From positions 59,655,273 through 59,719,272 of the forward strand of contig CM072522.1 of the NCBI GenBank assembly GCA_036898135.1: DNA of 64,000 bases, in the 5' to 3' direction. Positions 43,348-53,115 of this stretch are shown piece by piece. Every line of letters begins with the position of its first letter. The stretch's first letter is position 1. Position numbers and translations under genes: made by a program. The notes beneath the pieces are model-generated. The model was not told where the DNA came from. It did no database searches and was given only the letters and a program-made list of their open reading frames with translations. Source of the DNA: Oncomelania hupensis (taxonomy: Eukaryota; Mollusca; Gastropoda; Littorinimorpha; Pomatiopsidae).

Positions 43348-46300
43348 CTACTAGTAGTAGGACTAGAATAGGCCGTGAAGCCTTTATACGTCCCATCGTA
43401 GTTATCATTTGATATCGATTACAGGTCAGGTTTTTAAGCATGTAATAAATTTACCTAAATTATTCATCAAAGCTTCTAAATAATACTTCAAATTTTGATA
43501 GTTTATCTATTTGATTTTTGAATGAATTAGTACTATTAAGGTATTTTAGTAGGAAGATTGTTCCAAAGATTTGCAACTCTGTTACTAAAAACATTTTTCC
43601 GAAGGTTAGTTCTTGCATACTGGATAAAAATTTTGCCCTCACTAAGTCGTGTTATATTACAATCAGGTGATGCAAAGAAATAGTTCCATGAGAGGTCATT
43701 TATATGGTTAAATATTTTATAAGTTTCAATTAAATCTCCTCTTAAACGTCTTCCCTTGAGAGAATGTAAGTTTAAATATAGTAACCTTTCACAGTATGAT
43801 AACCCTTTACATTCAGTTAGAATCTTTGTAGCTCTTCGCTGCACCTTTTCTATAGCTACTGACTGCCTCTTTAATAGTGGTGACCAAATAATATTCCCAT
43901 ACTCTAAATGAGGTCTCACTAAGGTCTTATATAGTTGTATAAACATATCTTTATCAATGAAATTATGTGAATTGAATCGCTAATCATTTATTTTTTCTTT
44001 GTTTAAACTGTATTTTACTACAATTTTTCATTGGAGATGTCACAAAGTGGTCGCAAATGTTAACATCAGCGCTCCTTGAAGAATGGTATCACAGAAAAGG
44101 ATTAAAATAAGTGTCAGGTTTAGCACACCCACACCCTAACATCAACAAAATTGTTTTTTTTCCTGACCTTTTGTGTGGACAGTGCAGTAAATGCTGATCT
44201 TAACTACGGCAACGTTGTAACTGGAAGTCATGAAATCTAGACCAGTTCTTTGTTCATCCTTGATTGCCCTTGGAGGTTTATTTACTGTGTCATCTGTAAT
44301 ATTTAGGTGAGAGGAAAAGATATAAATTCTTATGTGATGGCCTTTCAGTTTGTCATTGTTTCCCGATAAAAAGGAACAATAAAGCATTAAAATATTTTTT
44401 TTAATAAAAAATAAAAATAAAAATTATGTTTGCTGTCAGGAAATATTCATATGAAAGCTGTTGTTTTGTTTAGAAATTGCAGGAAGAGAAAGCCATCATG
44501 TTTCTCACAGCAGCAGTGAACAGATTGTCAGAGGTACTGCTAACGTGACTGGCAGTGAGTTCAACATAAAGGAAGAATCAGAAAGCAAGACAGCACCTGA
44601 CAGTGACATGATGGAATCACATATCCCACTGGTGTGTAAAGTGAAGATAGAACCTGACTGTGATACTGAGGAATATGGTAAGTATTAACATATAATAGTC
44701 AGGGCTCCCCATCTGCAGTAAATCTAAAGAGTAGAATCACTTTCATTTTATAATTTTAAGGATTTTGTTATCTCCTTGTTAAGCATTTTAATGAGCAGTA
44801 AAAAAGCAGATGGAAGAAATGTCATGATTGATGGTTTTGTAGTGAAACAAGGGAAGTAACCACAGCATACGATTCATCACAAATCTACATCACATCAAAT
44901 TATGATGTCACTTCTTAAGCTTAGCGAGATGATTTAGGAGCTTTGTGATTGGTTGATAGTGCAAAAGAGAAACCAATGAACATCGAGCTAATTTTTCAGT
45001 CGCATGGCCATGTTAATTTTAGAAAGGATTATACGTTCATGATCTTCTCACGCTGTAGATTGATTTTTCAGGTGTGTTTTCTGCACCAATTGTAACATTT
45101 AAGACGTATTCCTCACAGCTGATCAGCGATTCTAAGGCGTGCTTTTGAAGGTCTTAAGGCGTGATTATTCCCAATCTCAGCATAATGGAGAACCCTGATA
45201 CAGTGATAGTAATGCTTGTCATTGGCAGGACAAACTGCAAGACCCGGAGGTGGCAAAAATATTTCAGGCCACAATTGGAGGGAAATTTGCAACGCTGCTT
45301 ATTTTGGGGGCAGGCGAAGTAGATGTCAACACCATGACCAATACCTTCAACTCAGCTGTAACAGATGCCGCCACTGAGATCCTTGGCAAGCACCGACCAA
45401 AGAAGAAGCCGTGGATCACACCTGAACTTTTGGATCTGTGTGATAAACGAAGAGAGTTAAAAAAGAAAAAGAACACCTCACAGGGAGCTGATGTCTACCG
45501 AAAAATCAACAATGACATCCGAAAAGGCATGCGCACAGCAAAGGAGAACTGGATAGAAGATCAATGCCAGGAAATAGAGAACAATCTGAACAAGAACAAC
45601 AGCAAGAAGGCCTTCCAGACTGTGAAGTGGCTGACAAGTGTTAAACAGCCCAAAGTCTCCACTATCCAAAGCAAGTCTGGCATTTGCCTTACAGAAGAAC
45701 AAGAAGTCTTGGACAGATGGACAGAGTACTGCTCTGACCTTTACAACCATACACCAAATGGAGACCCATCAGTTCTAGCATGTCCCGAGAGCAGAGAAGA
45801 AGAAGAAATCCTCCCAATTCTCAGGGAAGAAGTTGAGGCAGCAGTGCAATCGCTGAAGAAAGGGAAGTCAGCGGGAGTGGACAACATACCAGCGGAACTG
45901 CTACAAGCAGGAGGAGAAGCGATGACTGATGCTCTCACCATTATCTGTTACAAGATCTGGCAGAGTGGGGAATGGCCTACACCATGGACCCAGTCGCTTG
46001 TCATCACTCTTCCCAAAAAAGGTAACCTTCAGGAGTGTGAAAACTACCGCACCATCAGCCTCATCAGCCATCCCAGCAAGGTCCTCCTGAAAATAATACT
46101 CAACAGGTTGAAACCACAAGCTGAACAAATCATAGCTGAAGAACAAGCAGGATTCATGGCAGGGCGAAGTACCACTGAACAGATTTTCAACCTCAGAATA
46201 ATCTGTGAGAAATACCTACAGCACCAACAACATCTATATCATGTGTTCATAGACTTCAAGAAGGCATTTGACCGAGTCTGGCATGCAGCTCTATGGGCAA

Positions 46301-49300
46301 CCATGAAAGTGTACAACATCAGCCCTAGAATTATAGAAGTCATCAAAAGCCTGTATGACAAGGCTACCAGTGCAGTCCTCCATAACAGCGTCATCGGGAA
46401 CTGGTTCAGAACAACAATCGGTGTGCGTCAAGGATGCCTACTCTCTCCAACACTCTTCAACATCTTCCTAGAGCGCATCATGTCAGATGCTCTTGCAGAT
46501 CACAAAGGCACAGTCAGCATAGGGGGCAGAGCAATCTCCAATCTTTGTTTTGCGGATGATGTTGATGGTTTGGCTGGAGAGGAACAAGAACTTGAACAGC
46601 TTGTACAGAGGCTTGACACCACCTCCAGAGCTTATGGAATGGAAATAAGTGCAGAGAAGACCAAAATGATGACCAACAACACCAATGGCATCAACACGGA
46701 CATCAAAGTACAAGGCCAATCCCTCAACACAGTGCACAGCTTCAAATATTTAGGAGCCATTGTGTCAGACAATGGGTCTCGACAGGAAGTCCTCTCCAGG
46801 ATCGCACAAACAACTGCTGCCCTGACAAGGTTGAAGCCCATTTGGAAAGACAGAACCATCAGTCTACATTCCAAAGTAAGACTGCTGCGCTCTCTGGTCA
46901 TTTCCATCTTCCTATATGCTTGCGAAGCATGGACCCTCACAGCAGATCTCCAATGAAGAATACAAAGCATGGAGATGAGGTGCTACAGAAGACTTCTGTG
47001 CATTTCCTATACCCAACACATCACCAACGACGAAGTCCGACAGACCATCACACAAGCCATTGGACAACACGATGACCTGCTCACAGTGGTGAAGAAACGG
47101 AAACTCCGATGGTATGGCCACGTCACCAGATCATCAGGCCTTGCAAAGACCATTCTGCAAGGCACAGTGCAAGGAGGTAGAAGAAGAGGGAGACCGAAAA
47201 AGAGGTGGGAGGACAACATTCGAGAATGGACTGGTTTGACACTGAGCGAAGCCATGAGGGCTGCTGAGGACAGAGAAAGATGGAGTATGCTGGTTAAACG
47301 ATCATCTGTGGTGCCCCTACGACCTTCGGGTTATGGGACAGGATAGGATAGGAATGCTTGTCATCATTTTTGTGTGTTTTTGTTGTTGTTTTTGTTTGTT
47401 TGTTTTTAAAACTATATTGTGATTGTAACTGAAATGCTTTACAGTTAACTGCTTCTCTAGATCTCACTTAAGTGTATTACAGGCTGTGAGCTAAATAACT
47501 TGCCTTATGAGCCAGTGAACAAATGTTTCATTCCAGAAGCATCAAAAACAAATTTTTATTGAAACTGTTTTTAGTGATTACAAGTTGGTGTGATCCACAC
47601 AGGAATATGGATGTGAGGGACAACTGTTCCGTTTTATCATCAACTCTGGCACTCACCCATGATGTGTTTGCTGATTTCTTTGTTACAGAAAGCAGTGGGC
47701 CATTGGACACGAAAACAGTATGGGTGAAGACAGAAAGATATATGGATATACATCCAATGAAGCCTGAGGTAATAGTCCAGCTTGGTGTCACTTATATAAT
47801 AGAGCCTGAACTAATAGTCCAACTTGATGTCTCTTTTACAATGGAGCCTGAGCTAATACTCCAGCTTGGTGTCACTTATATAATAGAGCCTGAACTAATA
47901 GTCCAACTTGATGTCTCTTTTACAGTGGAGCCTGAGCTAATAGTCCAGATCGATGTCTCTCTGATGGCCTGTCTTAATTGGAAGTTTTGGGGAGGTGTAA
48001 AAACTTTGTTTCAAGGTTCTCAATCCCAAACGTAGGTTATTGAACCTATTGGACCAGAAGAAAGGTTCTCAATCCCAAACGTAGGTTATTGAACCTATTA
48101 GACCAGAAGAAAGGTTCTCAATCCCAAACGTAGGTTATTGAACCTATTGGACCAGAAGAAAGGTTCTCAATCCCAAATGTAGGTTATTGAACCTATTGGA
48201 CCAGAAGAAAGGTTCTCAATCCCAAACATAGGTTATTGAACCTATTGGACCAGAAGAAAGGTTCTCAATCCCAAACGTAGGTTATTGAACCTATTGGACC
48301 AGAAGAAAGGTTCTCAATCCCAAACGTAGGTTATTGAACCTATTGGACCAGAAGAAAGGTTCAGGATCTGAGAACCTCGAAAAAAAGATTTTGAACCTCT
48401 CAGAATCTTTCATTTAGGACAGGACATTACAGCACTTCAACACATTATCTGTGTGGTACAGTCATTACAGCACTTCAACACATTAACTGTGTGGTACAGA
48501 CATTACAGCACTTCAACACATTAACTGTGTGGTACAGTCATTACAGCACTTCAACACATTAACTGTGTGGTACAGCCATTACAGCACTTCAACACATTAA
48601 CTGTGTGGTACAGTCATTACAGCACTTCAACGCATTAACTGTGTGGTACAGTCATTACAGCACTTCAACACATTAACTGTGTGGTACAGCCATTACAGCA
48701 CTTCAACACATTAACTGTGTGGTATAGTTATTACAGCACTTCAACACATTAACTGTGTGGTACAGGCATTACAGCACTTCAACACATTAACTGTGTGGTA
48801 CAGTCATTAAATGTACTTATAATTGTGGTAAAGTAATATATTCTCAAATTGATTTCAGGAGCCACATGACTCAGAGTTGTCTAAAGTAAAGACAAAACCT
48901 GACAGTGACTCAGAGGGATACAGTAAGTATATTAGTGTTTCATATTTAGCAATTATTGTCATGTTGTTATCTATATTATGATTGTAGCTTAGCTGTAGTA
49001 CAGTTTCACTTTTCTAGACCTAAAGTATAGAATAGGCTGTGAGCTAAGTTACATGCATGTGTTACAATGAAGAAGGGTTCAGTTCTACTAGTGGCAAGAA
49101 CATTTCTTATGAGTTATGAGTAGTTTTTTTCCGATATGTGCCCCATATTATTTCAGACTTGATTGATTAAAAAGCTGCTTTTTTGTTTTATGATTACATT
49201 TTAAAAAGTTAATAAATAAATAAAGAATAATAATAGTAATGATAATATTATAATAGTGGATGCTAACTGTGCCTTTAAATCAGACTCAAAGAGTGGTGAT

Positions 49301-52300
49301 CTGTAACCAACATACATGCTCACATAATACACACACTCCTACCAACACAACAAACACGCATTCATCTCTCAAACATGTAGTGTACAGGAAAGTGGCTATT
49401 AGAAAACGGAAAGAAAATCACATTTTAATTTTAACGAATAACGAATCTTTATTGTCCCCATTTGCACAAGGATATTTGTGTGTGATGCATAGTAACTGTT
49501 AACATATTAAGAAGACAACACAAAGGTTAGTGTACATGTAAACAATAAAAAAGACGGTAGCTGATATTAGAACACCTTAATGCATAACAATACTACAAAA
49601 AATCTCAAGACTATTACTGCCATTTTCTCAATCATTCACGCTTTCTCATGACCATGCTAATCCTTGCACATTCATTCTTATCCACGCACCGACTCATCCC
49701 AGATACACCCTTAATAAATGTAAGGGGCTGACTGTAGTTACGCTAATTGTATTAAAAAATTAATTATTTCAGAATTTTAAAATATTATTTCATTTGATTG
49801 CATCCGACAAGGGGGGACACCGAAGTACCTGAAGAAAACATTTGGTAGCCTGAAAAGTCTTGTATCTAAGTCACATAAATTCATCCTCTGCAAGGTTTGA
49901 ACTCTCGAGAAAACCAGAGTCCTAACCAACTGTGCTACTGCTGTCACCCACTTATCCATGATACATTTGCTGAATTTTTTGTTACAGAAACCCCTGACCC
50001 ATTTGAAACAAAGATGGTGTGGGTGAAGACAGAGCGATATGTTGATATATTTCCAATGGAGTCTGAGGTAATAATGGAACTTTACTTTTCTTTTACAAAT
50101 CTTCAACACAATAACTATTTGGTACAGCAGTCCAAATAATAATAATAATAATAATAATGATGATGGATGCTATATCCAGTGGTACCTCAGGTAACGAATG
50201 CCTATTGTCCCGAACAATTCGGGTTAACAACAACTTCGAAAATGTTTTGTCTCAGGTAACGAACAATACCTGGAGTTACGAACGACAAATTTCCCTTGAT
50301 AGTTTCTTGGAGCAGAAAGATTCCAAGTGGGCTGCCAAGAAACTGCAACAAGAAACTCCTGAAACTAATGATTCACAATAGCAAAGAAAATGACAATTTC
50401 CCATGATCATTTTTTTATGGTAAAAAAAGATATAGACTAAATCTTTTTTTTTAATTTTACATGAATTTATTTGGTTGTTTTTCTTCTCTTTATTTAATAC
50501 AAGTACACGTATTCTTGGCCTTGTGTCAATAAAAAAGAATGATTCTTTCATCTTAAAACGGATTGTCTCTGTTGATTTCAATGTTTCGAGTTACGAACTT
50601 TTCCAGAGTCACCACTGTAGTTACTTTTCCCCAAATCACCGATGAGGCTCAAAGTGCGGCGATCAGTAGCAACATACACACCGACATGTTTCACCCACTG
50701 TGGCACACACAACAAACACATCTATAACTCAAACATGTGGCACACACATCAAACACATCTATCACTCAAACATGTGGCACACACAACAAACACATCTATC
50801 ACTCAAACATGTGGCACACACAACATACACATCTATCACTCAAACATGTGGCACACGCAACAAACACATCTATCACTCCAACATGTGGCACACACAACAA
50901 ACACATCTATCACTCAAACATGTGGCACACACAACAAACACATCTGTCACTCAAACATGTGGTGTGAATGCAGGAAGATTGCTATTAAAAACAGGAAATC
51001 AACTTTTTATTTTTGACATTTTCATTGTAACCGCCTCCGATACCATTATAATTATAATTTATTAAAGGGAGGGAGGAAACCGGAATATCCTGAGAAAACC
51101 CTTAGTGACCTCAATTGTCTCGTATCTAAATCACATAAGTTAGTTCCTTGTTCTGGTTGTTGTTGCAAAGTAATATATCCTCATAATTTTAGGACTGAAG
51201 TAGGCTTATTTTAAACATTATCGAGAAACTCAGCACATTGCTGCTGTGATAATGGTATAATAATAATGGTTGATTATATTAATGCAAAAAATACTAAAGA
51301 TTAGTCATTGTTTATAGGGTCCAGCGGACTGCAAAGATACGAATCAGGACCACTCTGGTGATGATGATGATGATGATGTTGATGATGTTGATGATGAGAT
51401 CTTACTTTTTCTGCACATTATATAGATTAGATCAAAGTACAGGTCATGCTTTAATGAGTTACAAGTTTAAAATGCATGTGGATGATGTCTCATAATTCAT
51501 GGATTGTAAATGTTCAGCACTTTTCTGACTGACTTCTTGCCCTCCCTCCCCACCACCCATCTCACACTCTTCACCGACCTGCCATTCCCCATCCCCATTC
51601 CTTATATACATCTGTCAACACTTTATACAGTAGTTAGTGTTTCTTATATACATCTGTCAACACCTTAGTTAGTGTTTCTTTTATACCTCTGTCAACACTT
51701 TATACAGTAGTTAGTGTTTTTATATACGTCAACACTTTATACAGTAGTTAGTGTTTCTTATATACATCTGTCAACACTTTATAGTTAGTGTTTCTTATAC
51801 ATCTTTGAACACTTTATAGGTTGTGTTTAATGTAAATTTTTTTTCCCAGGTTCCAAATGCATGTGCTACAAAACTGCTTGCTGTCAGATCTACACCAAAG
51901 TCATTGGTCAAGTTCTCTTCTGCCTCAGTCACTCCCCACAGTGAAGTCAGTCTCACAGATCAAGCATGTAGAACAAAGACAGAGCAGCAACAGAAGACCA
52001 GAGAACAAAAGTATCATGTGTGTGATGTTTGTAAGAAAACTTTCACTCAGGCTGGCAGTTTGTGTAGGCATAAGCGTATACATACAGGAAAGAAAAACCA
52101 TGTGTGTGATGTTTGTCATAAATCTGTTGAGGCTAGCTATTTGAAAAGGCATAAGCTTATTCATACAGGAGAAAAATGTCATGTGTGTGATGTTTGTAAT
52201 AAAGCTTTCTCTTTTGCTGGCCATTTGAATGTACATAAGCAAATGCATACAGGAGAGAAGAATCATGTGTGTGATGTTTGTAATAAAGCTTTCACTCAGG

Positions 52301-52938
52301 CTGGCAATTTAAAGTTACATAAGGTTATACATACAGGAGAGAAGAACCACGTGTGTAATGTTTGTAATAAAGCTTTCACTCAGGCTAGCAATTTGAAGTC
52401 ACATAAGCTTATACATAAAGAAGAGAAGAATCATGTGTGTAATGTTTGTAATAAAGCTTTCACTCAGGCTGGCAGTTTGACGAAGCATAAGCTTAAACAT
52501 AGAGGAGAGAAGAATCATGTGTGTGATGTTTGTAATAAAGCTTTCACTCGGGCTAGCAATTTGAAGTCACATAAGCTTATACATAAAGAAGAGAAGAATC
52601 ATGTGTGTAATGTTTGTAATAAAGCTTTCACTCAGGCTGGCAGTTTGACGAAGCATAAGCTTAAACATAGAGGAGAGAAGAATCATGTGTGTGATGTTTG
52701 TAATAAAGCTTTCACTCGGGCTAGCAATTTGAAGTTACATAAGATTATACATACAGGAGAGAAAAATAATGTGTGTGATGTTTGTAATAAAGCTTTCACT
52801 CATGCTCGCAATTTGAAGTTACATAAGCTTATACATACAAGAGAGAAAAATTATGTGTGTACAATTTGTAATAAAGCTTTTACTTTGGTTAGCGGTTTGA
52901 AGAAACACAATTTGACACATTCTGGATACAAAAATTAA
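39619..52938 (+). CDS. Zinc-finger gene 1: six-exon C2H2 protein with acidic N-terminal ladder
   Basis: Coding exons 39619-39724, 44474-44677, 47689-47768, 48859-48922, 49988-50067 and 51850-52938 join with phases 1,1,0,1,0 to give 540 codons plus stop. All introns begin GT and end AG. Exons 1-5 (residues 1-178) encode acidic segments with sumoylation-type motifs (VKLE, IKEE, VKIEPD, VKTE, VKTE). Exon 6 adds a linker and 11 C2H2 fingers (about residues 233-540). It is probably a nuclear DNA-binding regulator; targets unknown. Introns contain a foldback transposon, a hAT-like MITE, an RTE copy, a Tigger-like element, SINEs and minisatellites. The paralogue at 58483 supports all five upstream exons. 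No gene name is assigned. Confidence 0.87.
39826..43212. mobile_element. 3.4-kb foldback DNA transposon with 8-bp target duplication
   Basis: Ends are GGCAATATCTGCTTTTATGC and its complement, flanked by AACCTGTA at 39818-39825 and 43213-43220. The arms (39826-41863 and complementary 41995-43212) match over ~1.2 kb. The left arm has an extra ~0.9 kb (about 40252-41166), and a ~130-bp spacer separates the arms. Eight-bp duplications are produced by hAT and P-type transposases, but the tip is not a classic hAT end. No transposase coding region is visible, so it is non-autonomous. It lies in intron 1 of gene 1 and is absent from gene 2, where the empty-site equivalent is near 59590. Confidence 0.87.
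43285..43366. repeat. (TAG)n microsatellite
   Basis: About 25 TAG units with minor interruptions, at the junction where gene 1 intron 1 diverges from gene 2. Confidence 0.93.
43440..43990 (-). pseudogene. LINE ORF2 C-terminal fragment in intron 1
   Basis: Minus frame 43946-43536 encodes YKTLVRPHLEYGNIIWSP, IEKVQRRATKIL, LNLHSLKGRRLRGDLIETYK and VFSNRVANLWNNLP, the C-terminal part of a CR1/jockey-type RT protein. A frameshift near 43540 moves the end (NSFKNQIDKLSKF) to another frame. Absent from gene 2. Confidence 0.75.
44474..44677 (+). CDS. Zinc-finger gene 1, exon 2
   Basis: 204 bp between acceptor TTTTGTTTAG and donor GTAAGT; phase 1 to 1. Encodes EIAGRESHHVSHSSSEQI through NIKEESES and CKVKIEPDCDTEEY. 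Matches gene 2 exon 60100-60303 at identical length. Confidence 0.88.
44702..45196. mobile_element. hAT-like MITE in intron 2
   Basis: Left end CAGGGCTCCCCATCTGCAG and right end, complemented, CAGGGTTCTCCATTATGC form imperfect terminal inverted repeats of the CAGGG type. About 495 bp, no coding. An 8-bp duplication is not clear. Gene 2 lacks this sequence at the same intron position. Confidence 0.6.
45223..47352 (+). mobile_element. RTE copy 2, 5'-truncated, 12-bp target duplication
   Basis: AATGCTTGTCAT flanks it at 45211-45222 and 47353-47364. The body begins at the equivalent of 22465 in copy 1 and ends with the same GGATA tail. It is in intron 2 of zinc-finger gene 1, sense to the gene, and absent from gene 2, where ATAGTAATGAGTGTCATG is the empty-site relative. 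Confidence 0.92.
45250..47346 (+). pseudogene. RTE copy 2 ORF with one premature stop
   Basis: Open from 45250 to 46953 (linker plus [57 protein letters not shown]), then TGA at 46954-46956 where copy 1 has CGA (Arg). The same frame reopens and runs to 47346 ([27 protein letters not shown]). One C-to-T change at a CpG therefore breaks an otherwise intact C-terminal RT half. The endonuclease is missing. Confidence 0.9.
47689..47768 (+). CDS. Zinc-finger gene 1, exon 3
   Basis: Acceptor TTTCTTTGTTACAG; phase 1 to 0. Encodes SSGPLDTKTVWVKTERYMD and IHPMKPE, then donor GTAATA. It is homologous to exon 5 of the same gene and to 60630-60709 in gene 2. Confidence 0.85.
47757..47960 (+). repeat. ~42-bp repeat built from the exon 3 end and its splice donor
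   Basis: Copies of GAGCCTGAGCTAATAGTCCA + CTTGATGTCTCTTTTACA. The first copy is the real exon end with GT; in the following four the GT is CT. The repeat stays in frame with exon 3, so reading through adds EPELIVQLDVSFT-type units until a stop at 48033. Confidence 0.88.
48013..48362. repeat. 49-bp minisatellite, about seven copies
   Basis: Unit AAGGTTCTCAATCCCAAACG + TAGGTTATTGAACCTATTGG + ACCAGAAG(A), highly uniform; intron 3. Confidence 0.96.
48425..48805. repeat. 38-bp minisatellite, ten copies
   Basis: Unit CATTACAGCACTTCAACACA + TTAACTGTGTGGTACAGT; intron 3. Related single sequence lies after exons 3 and 5 (CTTCAACACAATAACTATTTGG), so it grew from intronic sequence. Confidence 0.96.
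48859..48922 (+). CDS. Zinc-finger gene 1, exon 4
   Basis: 64 bp, acceptor ATTGATTTCAG, donor GTAAGT, phase 0 to 1. Encodes EPHDSELSKVKTKPDSDSEG. In gene 2 the motif is VKTEPD; here the Glu is Lys, removing one sumoylation-type site. Confidence 0.85.
49282..49960 (-). mobile_element. SINE-C with intact A and B boxes, containing a LINE 3' fragment
   Basis: The complement of 49926-49937 is TAGCACAGTTGG, an exact fit to the Pol III A box. The complement of 49894-49902 is GTTCAAACC, an exact B box. The 3' half is at 49282-49430. 49431-49780 holds an inserted LINE-like 3' end (CGAATCTTTATTGTCCCC). The SINE lies in intron 4, and an equivalent copy is in gene 2 (61396-63730), so it predates the gene duplication. 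Confidence 0.82.
49988..50067 (+). CDS. Zinc-finger gene 1, exon 5
   Basis: 80 bp, acceptor TTTTTTGTTACAG, donor GTAATA, phase 1 to 0. Encodes TPDPFETKMVWVKTERYVD and IFPMESE. It is a duplicate of exon 3. The acceptor lies only ~30-60 bp from the SINE-C head. Confidence 0.85.
50177..50617. mobile_element. Tigger/pogo-like DNA element remnant
   Basis: Left tip CAGTGGTACCTCAGGTAACG; right tip, complemented, CAGTGGTGACTCTGG then GTTCGTAACTCGAA. TA lies just outside on both sides, allowing a 2-bp offset at left. The repeated AACGAA/TTCG pattern is typical of pogo-group ends. A frame ending at 50381 encodes ISLDSFLEQKDSK, possibly a transposase C-terminus. About 440 bp, non-autonomous. Confidence 0.6.
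50640..51150 (-). mobile_element. Second SINE-C copy in gene 1, internally expanded
   Basis: Same order of blocks as 49282-49960 (GCTCAAAGTGCGGCGATC, AACATGTGG, CGCCTCCGATACC, AAAGGGAGGGAGGAAACC, CTCGTATCTAAATCACAT). One ~37-bp segment is amplified (50700-50963). The head is missing or decayed. Confidence 0.75.
50700..50963. repeat. 37-bp minisatellite inside SINE-C, about seven copies
   Basis: Unit GGCACACACAACAAACACAT + CTATCACTCAAACATGT. The corresponding SINE segment is single at 49345-49385. Confidence 0.94.
51301..51395 (-). mobile_element. Family A tail fragment and (GAT)n
   Basis: TTAGTCATTGTTTATAGGGT then CCAGCGGACTGCAAAGATAC and AATCAGGACCACTC: the CCCTATAAACAATG-type family A end. 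(GAT)n/(GTT) follows to 51395. Confidence 0.72.
51600..51830. repeat. ~42-bp degenerate minisatellite
   Basis: Units of TTTCTTATATACATCTGTCA + ACACTTTATACAGTAGTTAG, five to six copies ending ~20 bp before the exon 6 acceptor tract. Confidence 0.9.
51850..52938 (+). CDS. Zinc-finger gene 1, exon 6: 11 C2H2 fingers
   Basis: Acceptor TTTTTTTTCCCAG; phase 0; 362 residues and stop. About 54 linker residues are followed by 11 tandem fingers of the form VCDVCNKAFTQAGSLxxHxxxH with TGEKNH-type linkers. Finger 2 is one residue short between the second Cys and first His (HKSVEASYLKR). A ~168-bp unit is duplicated (fingers 6-7 equal 8-9 apart from edges). Finger linkers vary between TGEK, KEEK and RGEK. 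The frame also opens upstream to 51823, but that is intron. This is a typical rapidly evolving C2H2 array; DNA target unknown. Confidence 0.93.
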   Translation, partial: VPNACATKLLAVRSTPKSLVKFSSASVTPHSEVSLTDQACRTKTEQQQKTREQKYHVCDVCKKTFTQAGSLCRHKRIHTGKKNHVCDVCHKSVEASYLKRHKLIHTGEKCHVCDVCNKAFSFAGHLNVHKQMHTGEKNHVCDVCNKAFTQAGNLKLHKVIHTGEKNHVCNVCNKAFTQASNLKSHKLIHKEEKNHVCNVCNKAFTQAGSLTKHKLKHRGEKNHVCDVCNKAFTRASNLKSHKLIHKEEKNHVCNVCNKAFTQAGSLTKHKLKHRGEKNHVCDVCNKAFTRASNLKLHKIIHTGEKNNVCDVCNKAFTHARNLKLHKLIHTREKNYVCTICNKAFTLVSGLKKHNLTHSGYKN

Positions 52939-53115
52939 TGTGTTTGACGTTTATAAGAAAATCTTTTTGTTCAGCTTGCCAGTTCAAGAGACATGCACTT
53001 ACATGTTCAGAAGAGAAAAATCATGTGTGTAATGTTTGTATTAAGTCTGTGGCTGATGATTTAAAGCAACACATGTTAATACATACTAAAGTGAAAATTT
53101 ATGTGACATTTGTGT
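52939..53115 (+). pseudogene. Degenerate zinc-finger repeats after the stop
   Basis: DNA such as GAGAAAAATCATGTGTGTAA + TGTTTGTATTAAG (about 53014-53046) continues the finger repeat pattern, but with stops and shifts. The array was longer before the present stop codon arose. Now likely 3' UTR. Confidence 0.8.

Noticed and set aside
47523..48035. A single-exon 170-codon gene
   Set aside because: The frame is exon 3 of zinc-finger gene 1 plus intronic tandem repeat; its start lies in intron 2.
48013..48805. CRISPR-like array (regular repeats)
   Set aside because: Units are contiguous tandem copies with no unique spacers, in an animal intron.
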